Below are positions 1 through 8,309 of a stretch of 64,000 nucleotides of DNA, in pieces. Made by a program: the position numbers and the translations under genes. Position 1 is the first letter of the stretch. Each line of letters starts with the position of its first letter. A model generated the notes under the pieces. The model searched no databases. It saw nothing but the letters and a program-made list of their open reading frames with translations, and had not been told where the DNA came from. This stretch comes from Sphingomonas sp. So64.6b (GTDB lineage: Bacteria > Pseudomonadota > Alphaproteobacteria > Sphingomonadales > Sphingomonadaceae), in NCBI RefSeq assembly GCF_014171475.1, contig NZ_CP048817.1, positions 806,001-870,000 of the forward strand, given 5' to 3'.

Positions 1-1036
1 CGGCAGGGACGGGCGGTCGCTGATTTATGCCGCCAATGCGGGCGACATCGATCGCAGGCATATCTGGCGCGTGCCGCTTTCCGGCGGCGCGCCGATCCGT
101 GTGACGCAGGGATCGGGGATCGAAAGTTTTCCGACTTTAGGCGGTGATACGCTGGCGGCGATCGCGACCGACACGACACACCCCGCGCACCCCGTGCTGG
201 CGGGCCGCACGCTGACGCCGCTGGGGAAGAGGGTCGAAGCACATGGTTTCGTCACGCCCGAACCGGTGCTGTTCAAGGCAGCGGACGGCGTGGAAGTCCA
301 TGCGCAGCTGTTTCGTGCCCGCGGCCCGGGCAAACATTCCGCCCTGATCTTCGCGCATGGCGGGCCGCGGCGGCAGATGCTGCTCGGCTTCCATCCCAGC
401 GGCTATTATTCCAACGCCTATATCCTCAACCAGCATTTCGCTGCGCAGGGCTATGATGTGCTCGCGGTCAATTATCGCAGCGGCACGGGTTATGGCAGCG
501 CGTTTCGCAACGCTGCCGACACCGGTCGCGGCGGGGCGTCGGAATATCGCGATATCCTCGCCGCTGGGCGCTGGCTCGCCGCGCAGCCTCACGTTGACCC
601 GGCGCGGATCGGCATTTGGGGCGGCAGCTGGGGCGGTTATCTGACCGCGCTGGCATTGGCGCGGAACAGCGACCTGTTCGCTGCCGGCGTGGATTTCCAC
701 GGTGTGCACACCATGCTGCGCTCGGGCGAGAATAATCTCTCGCCTGATGCGCAGGCGGCCGCGCGCCAGCTGCAATGGAGTTCGTCGCCAATGGGCGCGA
801 TCGACCAGTGGCGCTCGCCGGTGCTGGTGATCCATGGCGATGATGACAAGAATGTCGATTTCGCCCAGTCGGTGCTGCTGGTGCGCGAACTGACCGCGCG
901 CCGGATCCCGTTCCGCTCGCTCACCTTTCCCGACGAACGTCATGCATTCCAGCGCTACGCCAACTGGCTGGCCAGCTATCGTGCGACCGATGCGTTCCTG
1001 GCGCAGACGCTGATGCGCAAGGAATCGCTCCCCTGA
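1..1036 (+). CDS. S9 family (prolyl oligopeptidase-like) peptidase, C-terminal part
   Basis: The reading frame is open from base 2, so the gene begins outside the window and only the C-terminal half is seen. The alpha/beta-hydrolase catalytic domain is clear: nucleophile elbow GGSWGGY near 618-641, the acid region HGDDDKNVDF near 832-861, and the histidine in DERHAFQRY near 937-963. This is the usual Ser-Asp-His order of acylaminoacyl-peptidase/dipeptidyl-peptidase-type S9 enzymes, which cleave short peptides, often in the periplasm of sphingomonads. The upstream beta-propeller is only partly present, so substrate class and signal peptide cannot be judged. The protein ends at a TGA at 1034-1036, just before a degenerate amidohydrolase start. 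Confidence 0.9.
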   Translation, partial: GRDGRSLIYAANAGDIDRRHIWRVPLSGGAPIRVTQGSGIESFPTLGGDTLAAIATDTTHPAHPVLAGRTLTPLGKRVEAHGFVTPEPVLFKAADGVEVHAQLFRARGPGKHSALIFAHGGPRRQMLLGFHPSGYYSNAYILNQHFAAQGYDVLAVNYRSGTGYGSAFRNAADTGRGGASEYRDILAAGRWLAAQPHVDPARIGIWGGSWGGYLTALALARNSDLFAAGVDFHGVHTMLRSGENNLSPDAQAAARQLQWSSSPMGAIDQWRSPVLVIHGDDDKNVDFAQSVLLVRELTARRIPFRSLTFPDERHAFQRYANWLASYRATDAFLAQTLMRKESLP

Positions 1037-1053
1037 CCTGGCTGCGCAACACG

Positions 1054-1203
1054 ATGGCGCTGGTCGCGGCGGTCGCCGGCGTTGGTGCGGCACGCGACCC
1101 TGATCCGCGGCGCTCGTGTATTCGACGGTACCGGTGCGCCGGCGCCGATCGAGAACGTGCTGATCAAGGGTGACCGCATCATCGCCGTCTCAATCAAAAG
1201 GCA
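1054..1203 (+). pseudogene. 5' remnant of an amidohydrolase gene
   Basis: From GTG 1082 the frame reads TLIRGARVFDGTG followed by ENVLIKGDRIIAV, which is the first beta-sandwich strand pattern of the amidohydrolase (imidazolonepropionase/prolidase-like) superfamily. About 40 residues in, homology stops and the sequence runs directly into the 3' end of engB on the other strand. A signal-peptide-like run (MALVAAVAGVG from ATG 1054) lies just upstream in a different frame, so the leader and body are also out of register. The metal-binding HxH and the catalytic barrel are missing. I read it as the stub left after a deletion or rearrangement; no functional product is expected. Confidence 0.55.
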
Positions 1204-1206
1204 AGC

Positions 1207-1863
1207 TCAGCCGATCGCTTCCAGCACCGCGGCACGCAGTTCGGGGATGCCCAGACCCGTTTCGCTCGATGTCTCGAGGATATCGGGATGCGCCGCCGGG
1301 CGCTTGCGTACCTCTTCCGCGGTTCTGGCGGCGACCTCGGCGAGTTCGGTCGGCTTGATCTTGTCCGCCTTGGTCAGAACCAGGCGATAGCTCACCGCCG
1401 CCTTGTCGAGCATCTCCATGATCTCGCGATCGACTTCCTTGATGCCGTGGCGCGCGTCGATCAGGACCAGCGCGCGCTTCAGCTCCTGCCGGCCGCGCAG
1501 GAAGTCGTTGACCAGGAAACGCCATTTCTTGACCATGTCCTTCGGCGCCTTGGCAAAGCCATAGCCGGGCATGTCGACCAGACGGAAGGCGAGCGGTTCG
1601 CCGACATCGAAGAAGTTCAGCTCCTGCGTCCGCCCCGGTGTGTTCGACGTGCGGGCGAGCGCGTTGCGTCCGGTCAGCGCGTTGAGCAGCGACGACTTGC
1701 CGACATTCGAGCGTCCCGCGAACGCGACCTCGGGCACGGTCGCGTCCGGAATGAACTGCAGCGTTGGCGCAGACTTCAGGAACGCGACCGGACCCGCAAA
1801 GGTCTTGCGCGCGGTCTCGATCAGTTCGGGGTCGAAGGCGCCGGTTTCAGGTTCTGGGGTCAC
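1207..1863 (-). CDS. engB: Ribosome biogenesis GTP-binding protein EngB/YsxC/YihA
   Basis: A 218-residue TRAFAC GTPase needed for assembly of the large ribosomal subunit. Visible motifs: G1 GRSNVGKSS at residues 50-58, G3 DMPGYG at 97-102, G4 TKAD at 164-167. Length and spacing fit the EngB family. I chose GTG at 1863 because it overlaps the yidC stop as GTGA, implying translational coupling. It is the last gene of the leftward rpmH-rnpA-yidD-yidC-engB block, the standard alphaproteobacterial order. A much longer in-frame extension upstream lies inside yidC and is not protein-like. Confidence 0.95.
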   Translation of the reverse strand: MTPEPETGAFDPELIETARKTFAGPVAFLKSAPTLQFIPDATVPEVAFAGRSNVGKSSLLNALTGRNALARTSNTPGRTQELNFFDVGEPLAFRLVDMPGYGFAKAPKDMVKKWRFLVNDFLRGRQELKRALVLIDARHGIKEVDREIMEMLDKAAVSYRLVLTKADKIKPTELAEVAARTAEEVRKRPAAHPDILETSSETGLGIPELRAAVLEAIG

Positions 1864-3611
1864 TTGACCACCGCCTCCTTCAACGCCGGATGCCGCGAAT
1901 AGAGCAGCTTCTGCTGCAGGATCGTCAGCACGTTCGACGTGATCCAGTAGACCTGCAGGCCAACCGCGAACGGCGCCATCACGAACATCAGCACCCATGG
2001 CATGATCGCAAAGACCTGCTTCTGTGTCTCGTCCATCGGCGCCGGGTTGAGCTTGAACTGGAAGTACATCGAGATGCCGAGCAGGATCGGGATAACGCCG
2101 ATCGCCAGGAACGCCGGCGGCGTGAAGGCGAGATAACCGAACAGGTTGAGCGGCGTCAGCGGATCGTGCGCCGACAAATCCTTGATCCACAGCACGAACG
2201 GCTGGTGACGCATTTCGATGGTCAGCAGCAGCACCTTGTAGAGCGCGTAGAAGATCGGGATCTGCAGGAAGGTCGGCAGGCATCCGGCGAGCGGATTGAC
2301 CTTCTCCGTCTTGTACAGCGCCATGATCTCCTGCTGCTGGCGCGGCTTGTCATCCTTATAGCGTTCCTGCAGCGCCTTCATCTTGGGCTGCAGTGCGCGC
2401 ATCGACGCCATCGAGGCGAACTGGCGCTGTGCGATCGGGAACATCAGGCCGCGGATCGTGACCGTCAGCAGGATGATCGCGACGCCGAAATTGCCGACCA
2501 TACGAAATAGCCAGTCGAGGTAGTAGAAGATCGGCTTCTCGACGATGCGGAACCAACCCCAGTCGATCGCCTTGTCAAAATTCTTAATACCCAAGCTTTT
2601 TTCATAGTCATCGGTAAGGCGCACTTCTTTGGCGCCGGCAAAGAAGTGCGCGCTTTGCGTGAGAATTTTACCCGGATTTAACTCAATTTCCTTTGTAGTG
2701 TAGTTGGCCTGATATGTTTTACCATTAGAAGCTGGAAAGCCGGAGTGAACAGCATTATTCTGATTCGGGACTAGAGCGGTCAGCCAATATTTGTCGCCGA
2801 AGCCGAGCCAGCCCCCGGTCGTATCGAAGTAATTTTCACCAGCTTTTGCGGTGCTTCCGAATATTTTTCCAAAGAAGCTGGGCTCCTGACCGGTAAGATT
2901 GGCATAACCAATGTCGTAGTTCGCGCCCGAGCCAAAGACTCCAATCGGACCGATGTGATTGGTCCAGGTATCAGCATCTTGTGTTATCCCCAGACGCGAG
3001 ACGATGCCATAAGAGCGGATCGAGACGGGGATAGCTCCAGCATTTCCTACTTTTTGAACGATCGAGAACATATAGTTTTGGTCGACGCTAATGATGATCT
3101 GAAAGATCAGCCCTTGCGGACTCTTCCAGCTTAGCGTGACAGGTTGATTGGGTTTCAAATCTGCTCGATTGGAGGCCCATAAGGTGTCTTTATTAGGTGC
3201 GATAATCTTGCCGCCGGCCCAGCCGAACTCGGCGAAATAGTTGGCCGAGCTGCCAACCGGCGAAAGCAGGCGAATCGGCTGCGAATTTTTATCGATGGTC
3301 TCTTTGTACGTGACCAGCACCAGGTCATCGATCCGAGCGCCCCTCAAGTTGACCGATCCGTGTAGCTTGGGCGTATCGATGCGCACGCGCGGCGTCTCGG
3401 CGAGTACGACATTGCGACTGCGCACGGCGGCGGCGCCATCGGCGGCGGGGTCCGCGCCGGGGTTAGGCACGACCTTGGTCTGGCCGGCCTCGATCTTGGT
3501 GACCGGCGGGTTGGCCGCGGGGAAGAAGTGGCTCTGCAGGAATTGCGAGCCGAACAGGATCACCGCCGCGATCACCGCGAACAGGATGAAGTTCTTGTTG
3601 TCGTTGTTCAC
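1860..3611 (-). CDS. yidC: Membrane protein insertase YidC
   Basis: 583 residues, normal for Gram-negative YidC. An N-terminal membrane segment (about residues 8-26) is followed by a large periplasmic P1 domain (about 30-340), then the conserved Oxa1/YidC insertase core with further membrane helices from about residue 365 to the end. It inserts Sec-dependent and Sec-independent proteins into the inner membrane. It sits between yidD and engB in the usual order. The odd point is base composition: the stretch encoding much of the P1 domain (roughly 2577-3310) is visibly AT-richer than both ends of the gene, for example 24 G+C of 60 in 2641-2700 and 25 of 60 in 2701-2760 by hand count, suggesting a mosaic allele. 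Confidence 0.97.
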   Translation of the reverse strand: MNNDNKNFILFAVIAAVILFGSQFLQSHFFPAANPPVTKIEAGQTKVVPNPGADPAADGAAAVRSRNVVLAETPRVRIDTPKLHGSVNLRGARIDDLVLVTYKETIDKNSQPIRLLSPVGSSANYFAEFGWAGGKIIAPNKDTLWASNRADLKPNQPVTLSWKSPQGLIFQIIISVDQNYMFSIVQKVGNAGAIPVSIRSYGIVSRLGITQDADTWTNHIGPIGVFGSGANYDIGYANLTGQEPSFFGKIFGSTAKAGENYFDTTGGWLGFGDKYWLTALVPNQNNAVHSGFPASNGKTYQANYTTKEIELNPGKILTQSAHFFAGAKEVRLTDDYEKSLGIKNFDKAIDWGWFRIVEKPIFYYLDWLFRMVGNFGVAIILLTVTIRGLMFPIAQRQFASMASMRALQPKMKALQERYKDDKPRQQQEIMALYKTEKVNPLAGCLPTFLQIPIFYALYKVLLLTIEMRHQPFVLWIKDLSAHDPLTPLNLFGYLAFTPPAFLAIGVIPILLGISMYFQFKLNPAPMDETQKQVFAIMPWVLMFVMAPFAVGLQVYWITSNVLTILQQKLLYSRHPALKEAVVK

Positions 3612-3656
3612 CGCGCCTGGATCCCGATCATGTTGGGGTGTTGTTCTGTGGTCAGT

Positions 3657-3869
3657 TCAAGGAACGGGGTCATAACCGGACCCGCCCCAGGGATGGCACC
3701 GCGAAATCCGCCGTGCCGCCAGCCACCCGCCCTTCAGCGCGCCATAGCGGCGAAGCGCCTCGATTGCATAGGCCGAACAGGAAGGGGCGTAGCGGCAGGT
3801 CGGCGGCAGAATCGCCGAAGGACCGATCTGCCAGGCACGCGCCAGCCCGATGAGCAACTTGGCGATCAT
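3657..3869 (-). CDS. yidD: Membrane protein insertion efficiency factor YidD
   Basis: A 70-residue protein with the compact YidD signature: [14 protein letters not shown] near residues 26-39 with two conserved cysteines, and the C-terminal [14 protein letters not shown]. The family binds the inner membrane and helps YidC-dependent insertion. The ATG at 3869 overlaps the 3' end of rnpA by four bases, as is common, and yidC follows 45 bases downstream on the same strand. Length and motif order match the family, so I am confident of both call and start. Confidence 0.95.
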   Translation of the reverse strand: MIAKLLIGLARAWQIGPSAILPPTCRYAPSCSAYAIEALRRYGALKGGWLAARRISRCHPWGGSGYDPVP

Positions 3870-4192
3870 CGCTTTATCTTTGCGAGAGCCTTGCCGAGGT
3901 CGGTGCGAAGCTGGGCGAAGTCGCGTTCGATGCCGCCATTGCGTCCGATCAGGACATGGTCGGCGCCGCGAATGCCCGATTCGGGAAGAAGATCGCGGGC
4001 CAGGGCACGCAAGCGCCGCTTCATGCGGTTGCGGACCACGGCGTTGCCGATTTTCTTGGTGACGGTGTAGCCGATTCGCATCGTCGCGTCGCCGTCGTCG
4101 CGATCGCGCACGAGCAGGACGAATCCCGGCATCGGTGCGCGTCTGCCAGCGTTCGCCGCGAGGAAATCGCGGCGAATCGCCAGAGTTTTCAC
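3866..4192 (-). CDS. rnpA: Ribonuclease P protein component
   Basis: About 108 residues. The RNase P protein core is present: [11 protein letters not shown] near the N-terminus, [24 protein letters not shown] in the middle (the RNR helix that binds the RNA subunit), and the C-terminal segment ending ALAKIKR. It processes tRNA 5' ends together with RnpB RNA. I place the start at GTG 4192 because homology begins right after it ([11 protein letters not shown]) and the longer frame runs back through rpmH in another register. It lies 23 bases after rpmH, its usual partner, and overlaps yidD. Confidence 0.93.
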   Translation of the reverse strand: MKTLAIRRDFLAANAGRRAPMPGFVLLVRDRDDGDATMRIGYTVTKKIGNAVVRNRMKRRLRALARDLLPESGIRGADHVLIGRNGGIERDFAQLRTDLGKALAKIKR

Positions 4193-4215
4193 TCCAGCGT
4201 CGCCAGCATCTATTG

Positions 4216-4350
4216 TCAGGCCGACAGCTTCTTGCGGCCGCGATTGCGGCGAGCGCGGATCACGTTGCGGCCGCCCGGGGTCGCCATGCGCGAGCGGAAA
4301 CCGTGACGACGGGCGCGCACGAGGTTGCTCGGTTGAAAGGTCCGCTTCAT
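4216..4350 (-). CDS. rpmH: 50S ribosomal protein L34
   Basis: A 44-residue highly basic protein: it begins [18 protein letters not shown], continues [21 protein letters not shown] and ends KKLSA. This is the textbook L34 sequence and length. It is absent from simple long-frame listings because it is so short. It heads the leftward rpmH-rnpA-yidD-yidC-engB block. Confidence 0.97.
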   Translation of the reverse strand: MKRTFQPSNLVRARRHGFRSRMATPGGRNVIRARRNRGRKKLSA

Positions 4351-4392
4351 CGGTCATTCCCTAAAATTCTAAACCCGGAGGGTATTCTGAAT

Positions 4393-4420
4393 ATAAAAGG
4401 GCCGCCACAGGGACGGCCTT
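4393..4420 (-). terminator. Probable intrinsic terminator of the PGPGW gene
   Basis: On the minus strand AAGGCCG pairs with CGGCCCTT (one bulge) around a 9-base loop and is followed by a run containing four T residues. It lies between the PGPGW membrane protein gene and rpmH and would stop leftward transcription before the rpmH block. Confidence 0.5.
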
Positions 4421-4455
4421 GAAGGCGGTGCCCATAGGCAAAGCCGTGTCACAAG

Positions 4456-4743
4456 TCAACGCAGAGCGTCCTGTTCGGCGCGCGATCGGCGGCGTGCGCT
4501 GCTCGCCCGGCGCAGGCCGCGATCGGCGAGATCGCCAGCCTTGGGCCAGCGCCTCTTTGCACCGACGAACTGCCGCTTCGCCCAATGCGAGTTGCGCAGC
4601 ATCAAGGCAAGGCCCGCGGCGAACACGACCACACCGCCCGGGCCGGGCACCAGCCCGACCACTGGCGCGGCGACGACCAGCGCGACACCGAGCGAGAACA
4701 GGCCGGTGCGCAGCATGGCGTTGCGAGGATTGGCGTCGGTCAT
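4456..4743 (-). CDS. Small PGPGW-type transmembrane protein
   Basis: 95 residues from ATG 4743. Two hydrophobic segments around LFSLGVALVVAAPVVGLV and VVVFAAGLALML flank the motif PGPGG, close to the PGPGW motif that names this putative membrane family (PF09656). The C-terminus is strongly basic (KRRW, RRASSARRRSR), as expected for a cytoplasmic tail. Function of the family is unknown. It stands alone between rpmH and the divergent doxX gene. Confidence 0.65.
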   Translation of the reverse strand: MTDANPRNAMLRTGLFSLGVALVVAAPVVGLVPGPGGVVVFAAGLALMLRNSHWAKRQFVGAKRRWPKAGDLADRGLRRASSARRRSRAEQDALR

Positions 4744-4836
4744 GATGGTGATATGGGACCGCTGTATTGCCCTTGCAAGACACCATCGTAGACGGCTTTC
4801 GCGACTATTGCGGGGCCGGTCCATATCTGACAGCAA

Positions 4837-5253
4837 ATGACGATGAGCAATTTTCCTTTTATCAGGCTGTCTCAGGCGCTCGTCCTCACGCGGATCATGA
4901 CCGCGGTCTTCTTTATGGCGCATGCCGTGGTGCGGATTTCCAACGGGACGATCCCGCGTTTCGGCGCCTTCATGGAAAATGCCGGCTTTCCACAGGGTGT
5001 GACCATCGTCTGGCTGATCACGCTGACCGAGTTGATCGCCGGCACGATGCTGATCCTTGGCCTTTACATCCGCTGGACGGTAGTGCCGTTGTTCGCGATC
5101 GCGGGTACCGGCATTGTGCTGATCCATTATCAGCAAGGGTGGTTCGTCGGCGAACATGGCACTGGCGGCTCCGAATACAGCGTGGCGTTGATGGTGTTGT
5201 TGCTGGTAGTCGCGGCGGCGGACCGACCCACCAGAGCGCGGGCGTTCGCGTAG
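4837..5253 (+). CDS. DoxX family membrane protein
   Basis: 138 residues with four hydrophobic segments (about residues 14-32, 55-78, 83-102 and 118-133), the DoxX topology. The pattern LTRIMTAVFFMAHAVVRI and the conserved G/E in ITLTELIAGTMLILGLYIRW support the family. DoxX-type proteins are small inner-membrane proteins, some linked to quinone or thiosulfate redox chemistry, but the role here cannot be told. It is transcribed away from the PGPGW gene and toward comM. Confidence 0.75.
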   Translation: MTMSNFPFIRLSQALVLTRIMTAVFFMAHAVVRISNGTIPRFGAFMENAGFPQGVTIVWLITLTELIAGTMLILGLYIRWTVVPLFAIAGTGIVLIHYQQGWFVGEHGTGGSEYSVALMVLLLVVAAADRPTRARAFA

Positions 5254-5414
5254 TGCGGGTTTGGTTCGAGTAGAACTACCTCCGGCGGGGGATTCCGTCC
5301 GAACCGATGCTCTCGTGACGACGCCAATCCGCCAATCGCGTCCCGTTCGGATGCTTTTTTGTTCCGCTTCGCCGCAAAGCCGTTACCAAGGGCGGCGATT
5401 GCGGGGAGGGGTGG

Positions 5415-6152
5415 ATGGTTTCGGTCGTATCGACGGTCGCGTATCTTGGGCTTGAGGCGCGTGCGGTCGAGGTTCAGGTACAGCTGATCCCGGGGTTACC
5501 CGCCTTTCATGTCGTCGGGCTGGGCGACAAGGCGGTGGCGGAAAGCCGTGAGCGCGTGCGTGGCGCGATCGCCGCGATGGGCCTGTCGCTGCCGCCCAAG
5601 CGCATCGTCGTCAACATGTCGCCCGCCGACCTGCCCAAGGAAGGGTCGCATTTCGACCTGGCCATCGCGCTCGCACTGCTTGGTGCGATGGGCGTGGTCG
5701 ATGCCGAGACGCTGGCCGATTATGTCGTGGTCGGCGAACTCGGGCTCGACGCACGGATCGGACCGTCGCCGGGCGTATTGCTCGCCGCGCTGCATGCGTC
5801 GGAGATCGGCAAGGGACTGATCTGTCCGGCGTCGCAAGGTGCGGAAGCGGCTTGGGCGGGATCGATCCAGGTGGTCGCCGCGCCCGACATCCTGTCGCTG
5901 CTTAATCATTTCAAAGGACATGGCCTGATTCCGGCAGCGCAACCGGGCGAAGCGGAAGAGGAGGCTTTCGGCCCCGACCTTGCCCAGGTGAAGGGACAAG
6001 AGACGGCCAAGCGAGCGCTGGAGATCGCGGCGGCGGGCGGGCACAATCTGGTGATGGTCGGCCCGCCGGGCGCGGGCAAGTCGCTGATGGCGGCGTGCCT
6101 GCCCGGCATCCTGCCGCCGCTCGACCCGGCGGAAGCGCTCGGCATTATGTAG
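5415..6152 (+). pseudogene. comM: comM, 5' fragment (interrupted by IS1595-family element)
   Basis: The N-terminal 241 codons of a YifB/ComM Mg-chelatase-like AAA+ protein, preceded by a good ribosome site (GGGAGGGG). The N-terminal Lon-S5-like fold (residues 1-120) and Walker A GPPGAGKS at residues 216-223 are present. Native coding ends at the target site (6139); the remaining codons up to TAG 6150-6152 come from the element. ComM is the hexameric helicase that extends branch migration of incoming DNA during natural transformation. Removing the element and one copy of GAAGCGCT joins this part in frame to 9228-10011, restoring a 502-residue protein, so the break is recent. Confidence 0.93.
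6132..6139. repeat. Target-site duplication, left copy
   Basis: GAAGCGCT, repeated exactly at 9220-9227 just outside the other end of the element. Eight bases is the usual IS1595-family duplication. Confidence 0.93.
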
Positions 6153-6164
6153 CAATTGCACCAA
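6140..6164 (+). repeat. Left terminal inverted repeat of the IS1595-family element
   Basis: Begins CGGCATTATGTAG; pairs with the reverse complement of 9195-9219, the two differing at three internal positions. Confidence 0.92.
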
Positions 6165-6206
6165 GCGCAGTACAGACATAATCGTCTCCGATGCGTATGC
6201 TGCCGT

Positions 6207-6641
6207 ATGACAGACTATATGGTAACGGGCCTCGTAGCGAAGCGTGCGGCGCTGGCAGGCGAGATAGAACGGGCACAGGATGCGCTGGCCAAGCTGGTGC
6301 AGGATCTGATGCATATCGACGCCACCCTGCGGATTGTCGCGCCTGACACAGCCGTAGAGGCGATCAGGCCCAAGGCGTTCCGTCCGCCTGCGGATTGGAG
6401 CAAGCGCGGCGAAATGACGCGGATGGTGCTGGATATTCTGCGCACCGCTCGCCAGCCCATGACCACGCGCGAGATAGGCGAGCGCCTGATTGTCGAGCGC
6501 GGGCTTGCGGCCGATTCAAGCATGCTCAATTCTATGGGACGTAGGGTCGCTTGCGCCTTGCGGCGCCAGCGCGATTTGGGGGTAACAACGTCTTCTGAGG
6601 GCGAGGCTGGGTTTTGGCAATTATGGACGCTAGCGCGATAG
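6207..6641 (+). CDS. Passenger protein with coiled-coil and winged-helix-like segments
   Basis: 144 residues from ATG 6207; a TTG at 6156 would add 17 residues reaching into the terminal repeat and is less likely. The N-terminal third is a heptad-like helix (VAKRAALAGEIERAQDALAK), followed by a basic linker, and the C-terminal half (MTTREIGERLIVERGL, RRVACALRRQRDLGV) looks like a small DNA-binding winged helix. I recall similar proteins near mobile elements in sphingomonads, but no function is established to my knowledge. It might regulate transposition or simply be cargo. Confidence 0.6.
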   Translation: MTDYMVTGLVAKRAALAGEIERAQDALAKLVQDLMHIDATLRIVAPDTAVEAIRPKAFRPPADWSKRGEMTRMVLDILRTARQPMTTREIGERLIVERGLAADSSMLNSMGRRVACALRRQRDLGVTTSSEGEAGFWQLWTLAR

Positions 6642-6679
6642 GTGGTGACAACTTCCCCTCCTGCTCCTATATCTCAGTC

Positions 6680-7027
6680 ATGGCACTCCGTTTTCAGTTT
6701 GATGAGCGGAAAGGCACTGAGGCGCTGGCTTACATTGCGACGCAGTGGCCGGGCATCACGGTTTTTTACGCTTCCAAGGTCCTTTTCTTCGCAGAAAAGA
6801 AGCATCTCAATACGTATGGCCGCCCGATCGTGGCGGATACGTTTGTTGCGATGCCGAACGGGCCGGTCCCTTCTACGTTGTACGATTTTATAAGGGGTAA
6901 TTTGGGGCTGTCGGGGGAGCAGCCCTTGGCCGAGAGAATTTCTCAGTTCATTGCTGATCAGGCCCCAAGGACCCTGACCCCTAATCAGCGGAATTTGATA
7001 ATCAATAATCTTGCCGGACTTCCTTAG
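6680..7027 (+). CDS. Panacea (DUF4065/SocA-like) domain protein, C-terminally short
   Basis: 115 residues from ATG 6680. The first 70 match the Panacea domain: a helix containing ASKVLFFAEKKHL, then YGRPIVADTFVAMPNGPVPS. This domain occurs in SocA and PanA antitoxins, which neutralise very different toxins. Family proteins usually run 150-200 residues; here the second half is replaced by a short unrelated tail. The stop overlaps the transposase stop by a few bases at the convergent junction, so the gene may have been cut when the transposase module joined. No obvious toxin gene is next to it. Earlier starts (6614, 6623) are possible. Confidence 0.6.
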   Translation: MALRFQFDERKGTEALAYIATQWPGITVFYASKVLFFAEKKHLNTYGRPIVADTFVAMPNGPVPSTLYDFIRGNLGLSGEQPLAERISQFIADQAPRTLTPNQRNLIINNLAGLP

Positions 7028-7974
7028 GCCGCCCGCTGCCAATACCCCGCCCACTTGCGCGACACCGGCGATACCATTGCAGCGCGCGTGACCATCGCGG
7101 CCTGCGACCCGTTTGCTTCGCGGCGGTTATCCTCTCGCCATGCCATCTCACCGGCATAGGCGTTCAGGTACGGGCCTGCGATATGGTGATGAACACCAAC
7201 CTCTGCGCGGCGCAGGCGGCTAAAGAAGCTCTCAGCCTGATTGGTGCAAGCGCCGTCGAGCGAGTACGCCTTGCTATGGTTGATCCGCTTGGCTTCATAG
7301 CGACCGTGCAGCGCGTCCCAATGCGAAGCTTCGTCGGCGTGGATGATCGTGCCGAGCGCGACGGTTGCGACCACGGCGGCAACGCCAGCGGCTTCTGACT
7401 TGCCAACCATCGTGTTCGTGTCGCCGTTCCGCTCGCGCATCACGACGACCGACTGGCGCTTGCCCGACTGCGCCATGCGAAGGCGGCGATCGGCGCGCTC
7501 TGATTTGATGTTGGCTGGCTTCACATAGCCGCCGAAGTACGCGCCATCGACCTCTACGACGCCATCCAGAACGCGACCCTGCGCTTCAAGCTGCATTGCC
7601 TCGCGCAGCTTGTGCGAGAGGACGAAGGCGGTCTTGTACTGAACGTCGAGATCGCGCGAAACCTGGAGCGCGGAAACGCCCTTGGCACCATTTACGAAGA
7701 TGACGATCGCGGCGAGCAGGTCGGTGTAGCTCAGCTTGCGGCTGGCGAAGATCGTGCCGCTGGTGACGCTGAACTGGTGATAGCAGGCAACGCACTTGAA
7801 ACGCTTGCGGGTCGTGATGCTGTAGGTTTCGCAGCAACCGCAACGCGGGCACGATGCTTCACCGTCCGGCCAGCGCATCTGGCGGAACGCCTCGTAAGCC
7901 GCATCTTCGCCCATCTTGAAAACAGCCTTGAGGCTGAGAGTGCGGGCCGCTGCGGAAAGGAGGAAGTGTTGCAT
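7024..7974 (-). CDS. IS1595-family transposase
   Basis: 316 residues from ATG 7974; the longer frame start at 8031 adds an unlikely 19 residues. The N-terminal zinc ribbon is visible (C42, C45, C61, C64; WPDGEASCPRCGCCET then FKCVACYHQF). The catalytic core follows: EVDGAYFGG (D143), HADEASH (D214), TNQAESFFSRLRRAEVG (N245) and the terminal EMAWR (E276), the ISXO2/IS1595 DDE arrangement. It is the only transposase in the element and looks intact, so the element could still be mobile. Confidence 0.93.
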   Translation of the reverse strand: MQHFLLSAAARTLSLKAVFKMGEDAAYEAFRQMRWPDGEASCPRCGCCETYSITTRKRFKCVACYHQFSVTSGTIFASRKLSYTDLLAAIVIFVNGAKGVSALQVSRDLDVQYKTAFVLSHKLREAMQLEAQGRVLDGVVEVDGAYFGGYVKPANIKSERADRRLRMAQSGKRQSVVVMRERNGDTNTMVGKSEAAGVAAVVATVALGTIIHADEASHWDALHGRYEAKRINHSKAYSLDGACTNQAESFFSRLRRAEVGVHHHIAGPYLNAYAGEMAWREDNRREANGSQAAMVTRAAMVSPVSRKWAGYWQRAA

Positions 7975-8081
7975 GTCATCGTATCCAGTGCTTATGCATC
8001 GGATATAGTGGCAATCATGCACTCTTGGCAATGGCTAATGTATCGCGTATGATGGCATTTGCGACGAACGGAGTGCTTTTG

Positions 8082-8309
8082 ATGTCAGATACAGTTTGGG
8101 AAGCGAAAGTGAAAGGCCTGCTCAAGGCTGAGTTGAAGCGCCGGAACGTCACTTATGCGCAGCTTGTCGAAAAGCTGGCGGCAATCGGGGTAGTGGACTC
8201 AGAGCCGAACATCAGGAACAAGCTGGCGCGGGGCAAATTTACAGCGGTGTTCTTGATCCAATGCCTAGAGGCTATCGGCGCATCATCATTACGGCTGTCG
8301 GATGGCTGA
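8082..8309 (+). CDS. DUF6471 domain protein (XRE-like small protein)
   Basis: 75 residues from ATG 8082, consistent with the family start (W-x2-KVKGLLKAELKRRNVTYAQL). The pattern KLARGKFTAVFLIQCLEAIG is typical of DUF6471, which resembles a short helix-turn-helix fold. Function is unknown; the family is frequent in alphaproteobacterial genomes and plasmids. It is divergent from the transposase, only about 107 bases from its start, so it may act on the shared promoter region, which is inference. Confidence 0.7.
   Translation: MSDTVWEAKVKGLLKAELKRRNVTYAQLVEKLAAIGVVDSEPNIRNKLARGKFTAVFLIQCLEAIGASSLRLSDG

Noticed and set aside
3866..4420. Chromosome origin next to rpmH-rnpA
   Set aside because: No cluster of DnaA boxes, dnaA, parA or gidA seen; in this class the rpmH block is often away from oriC.
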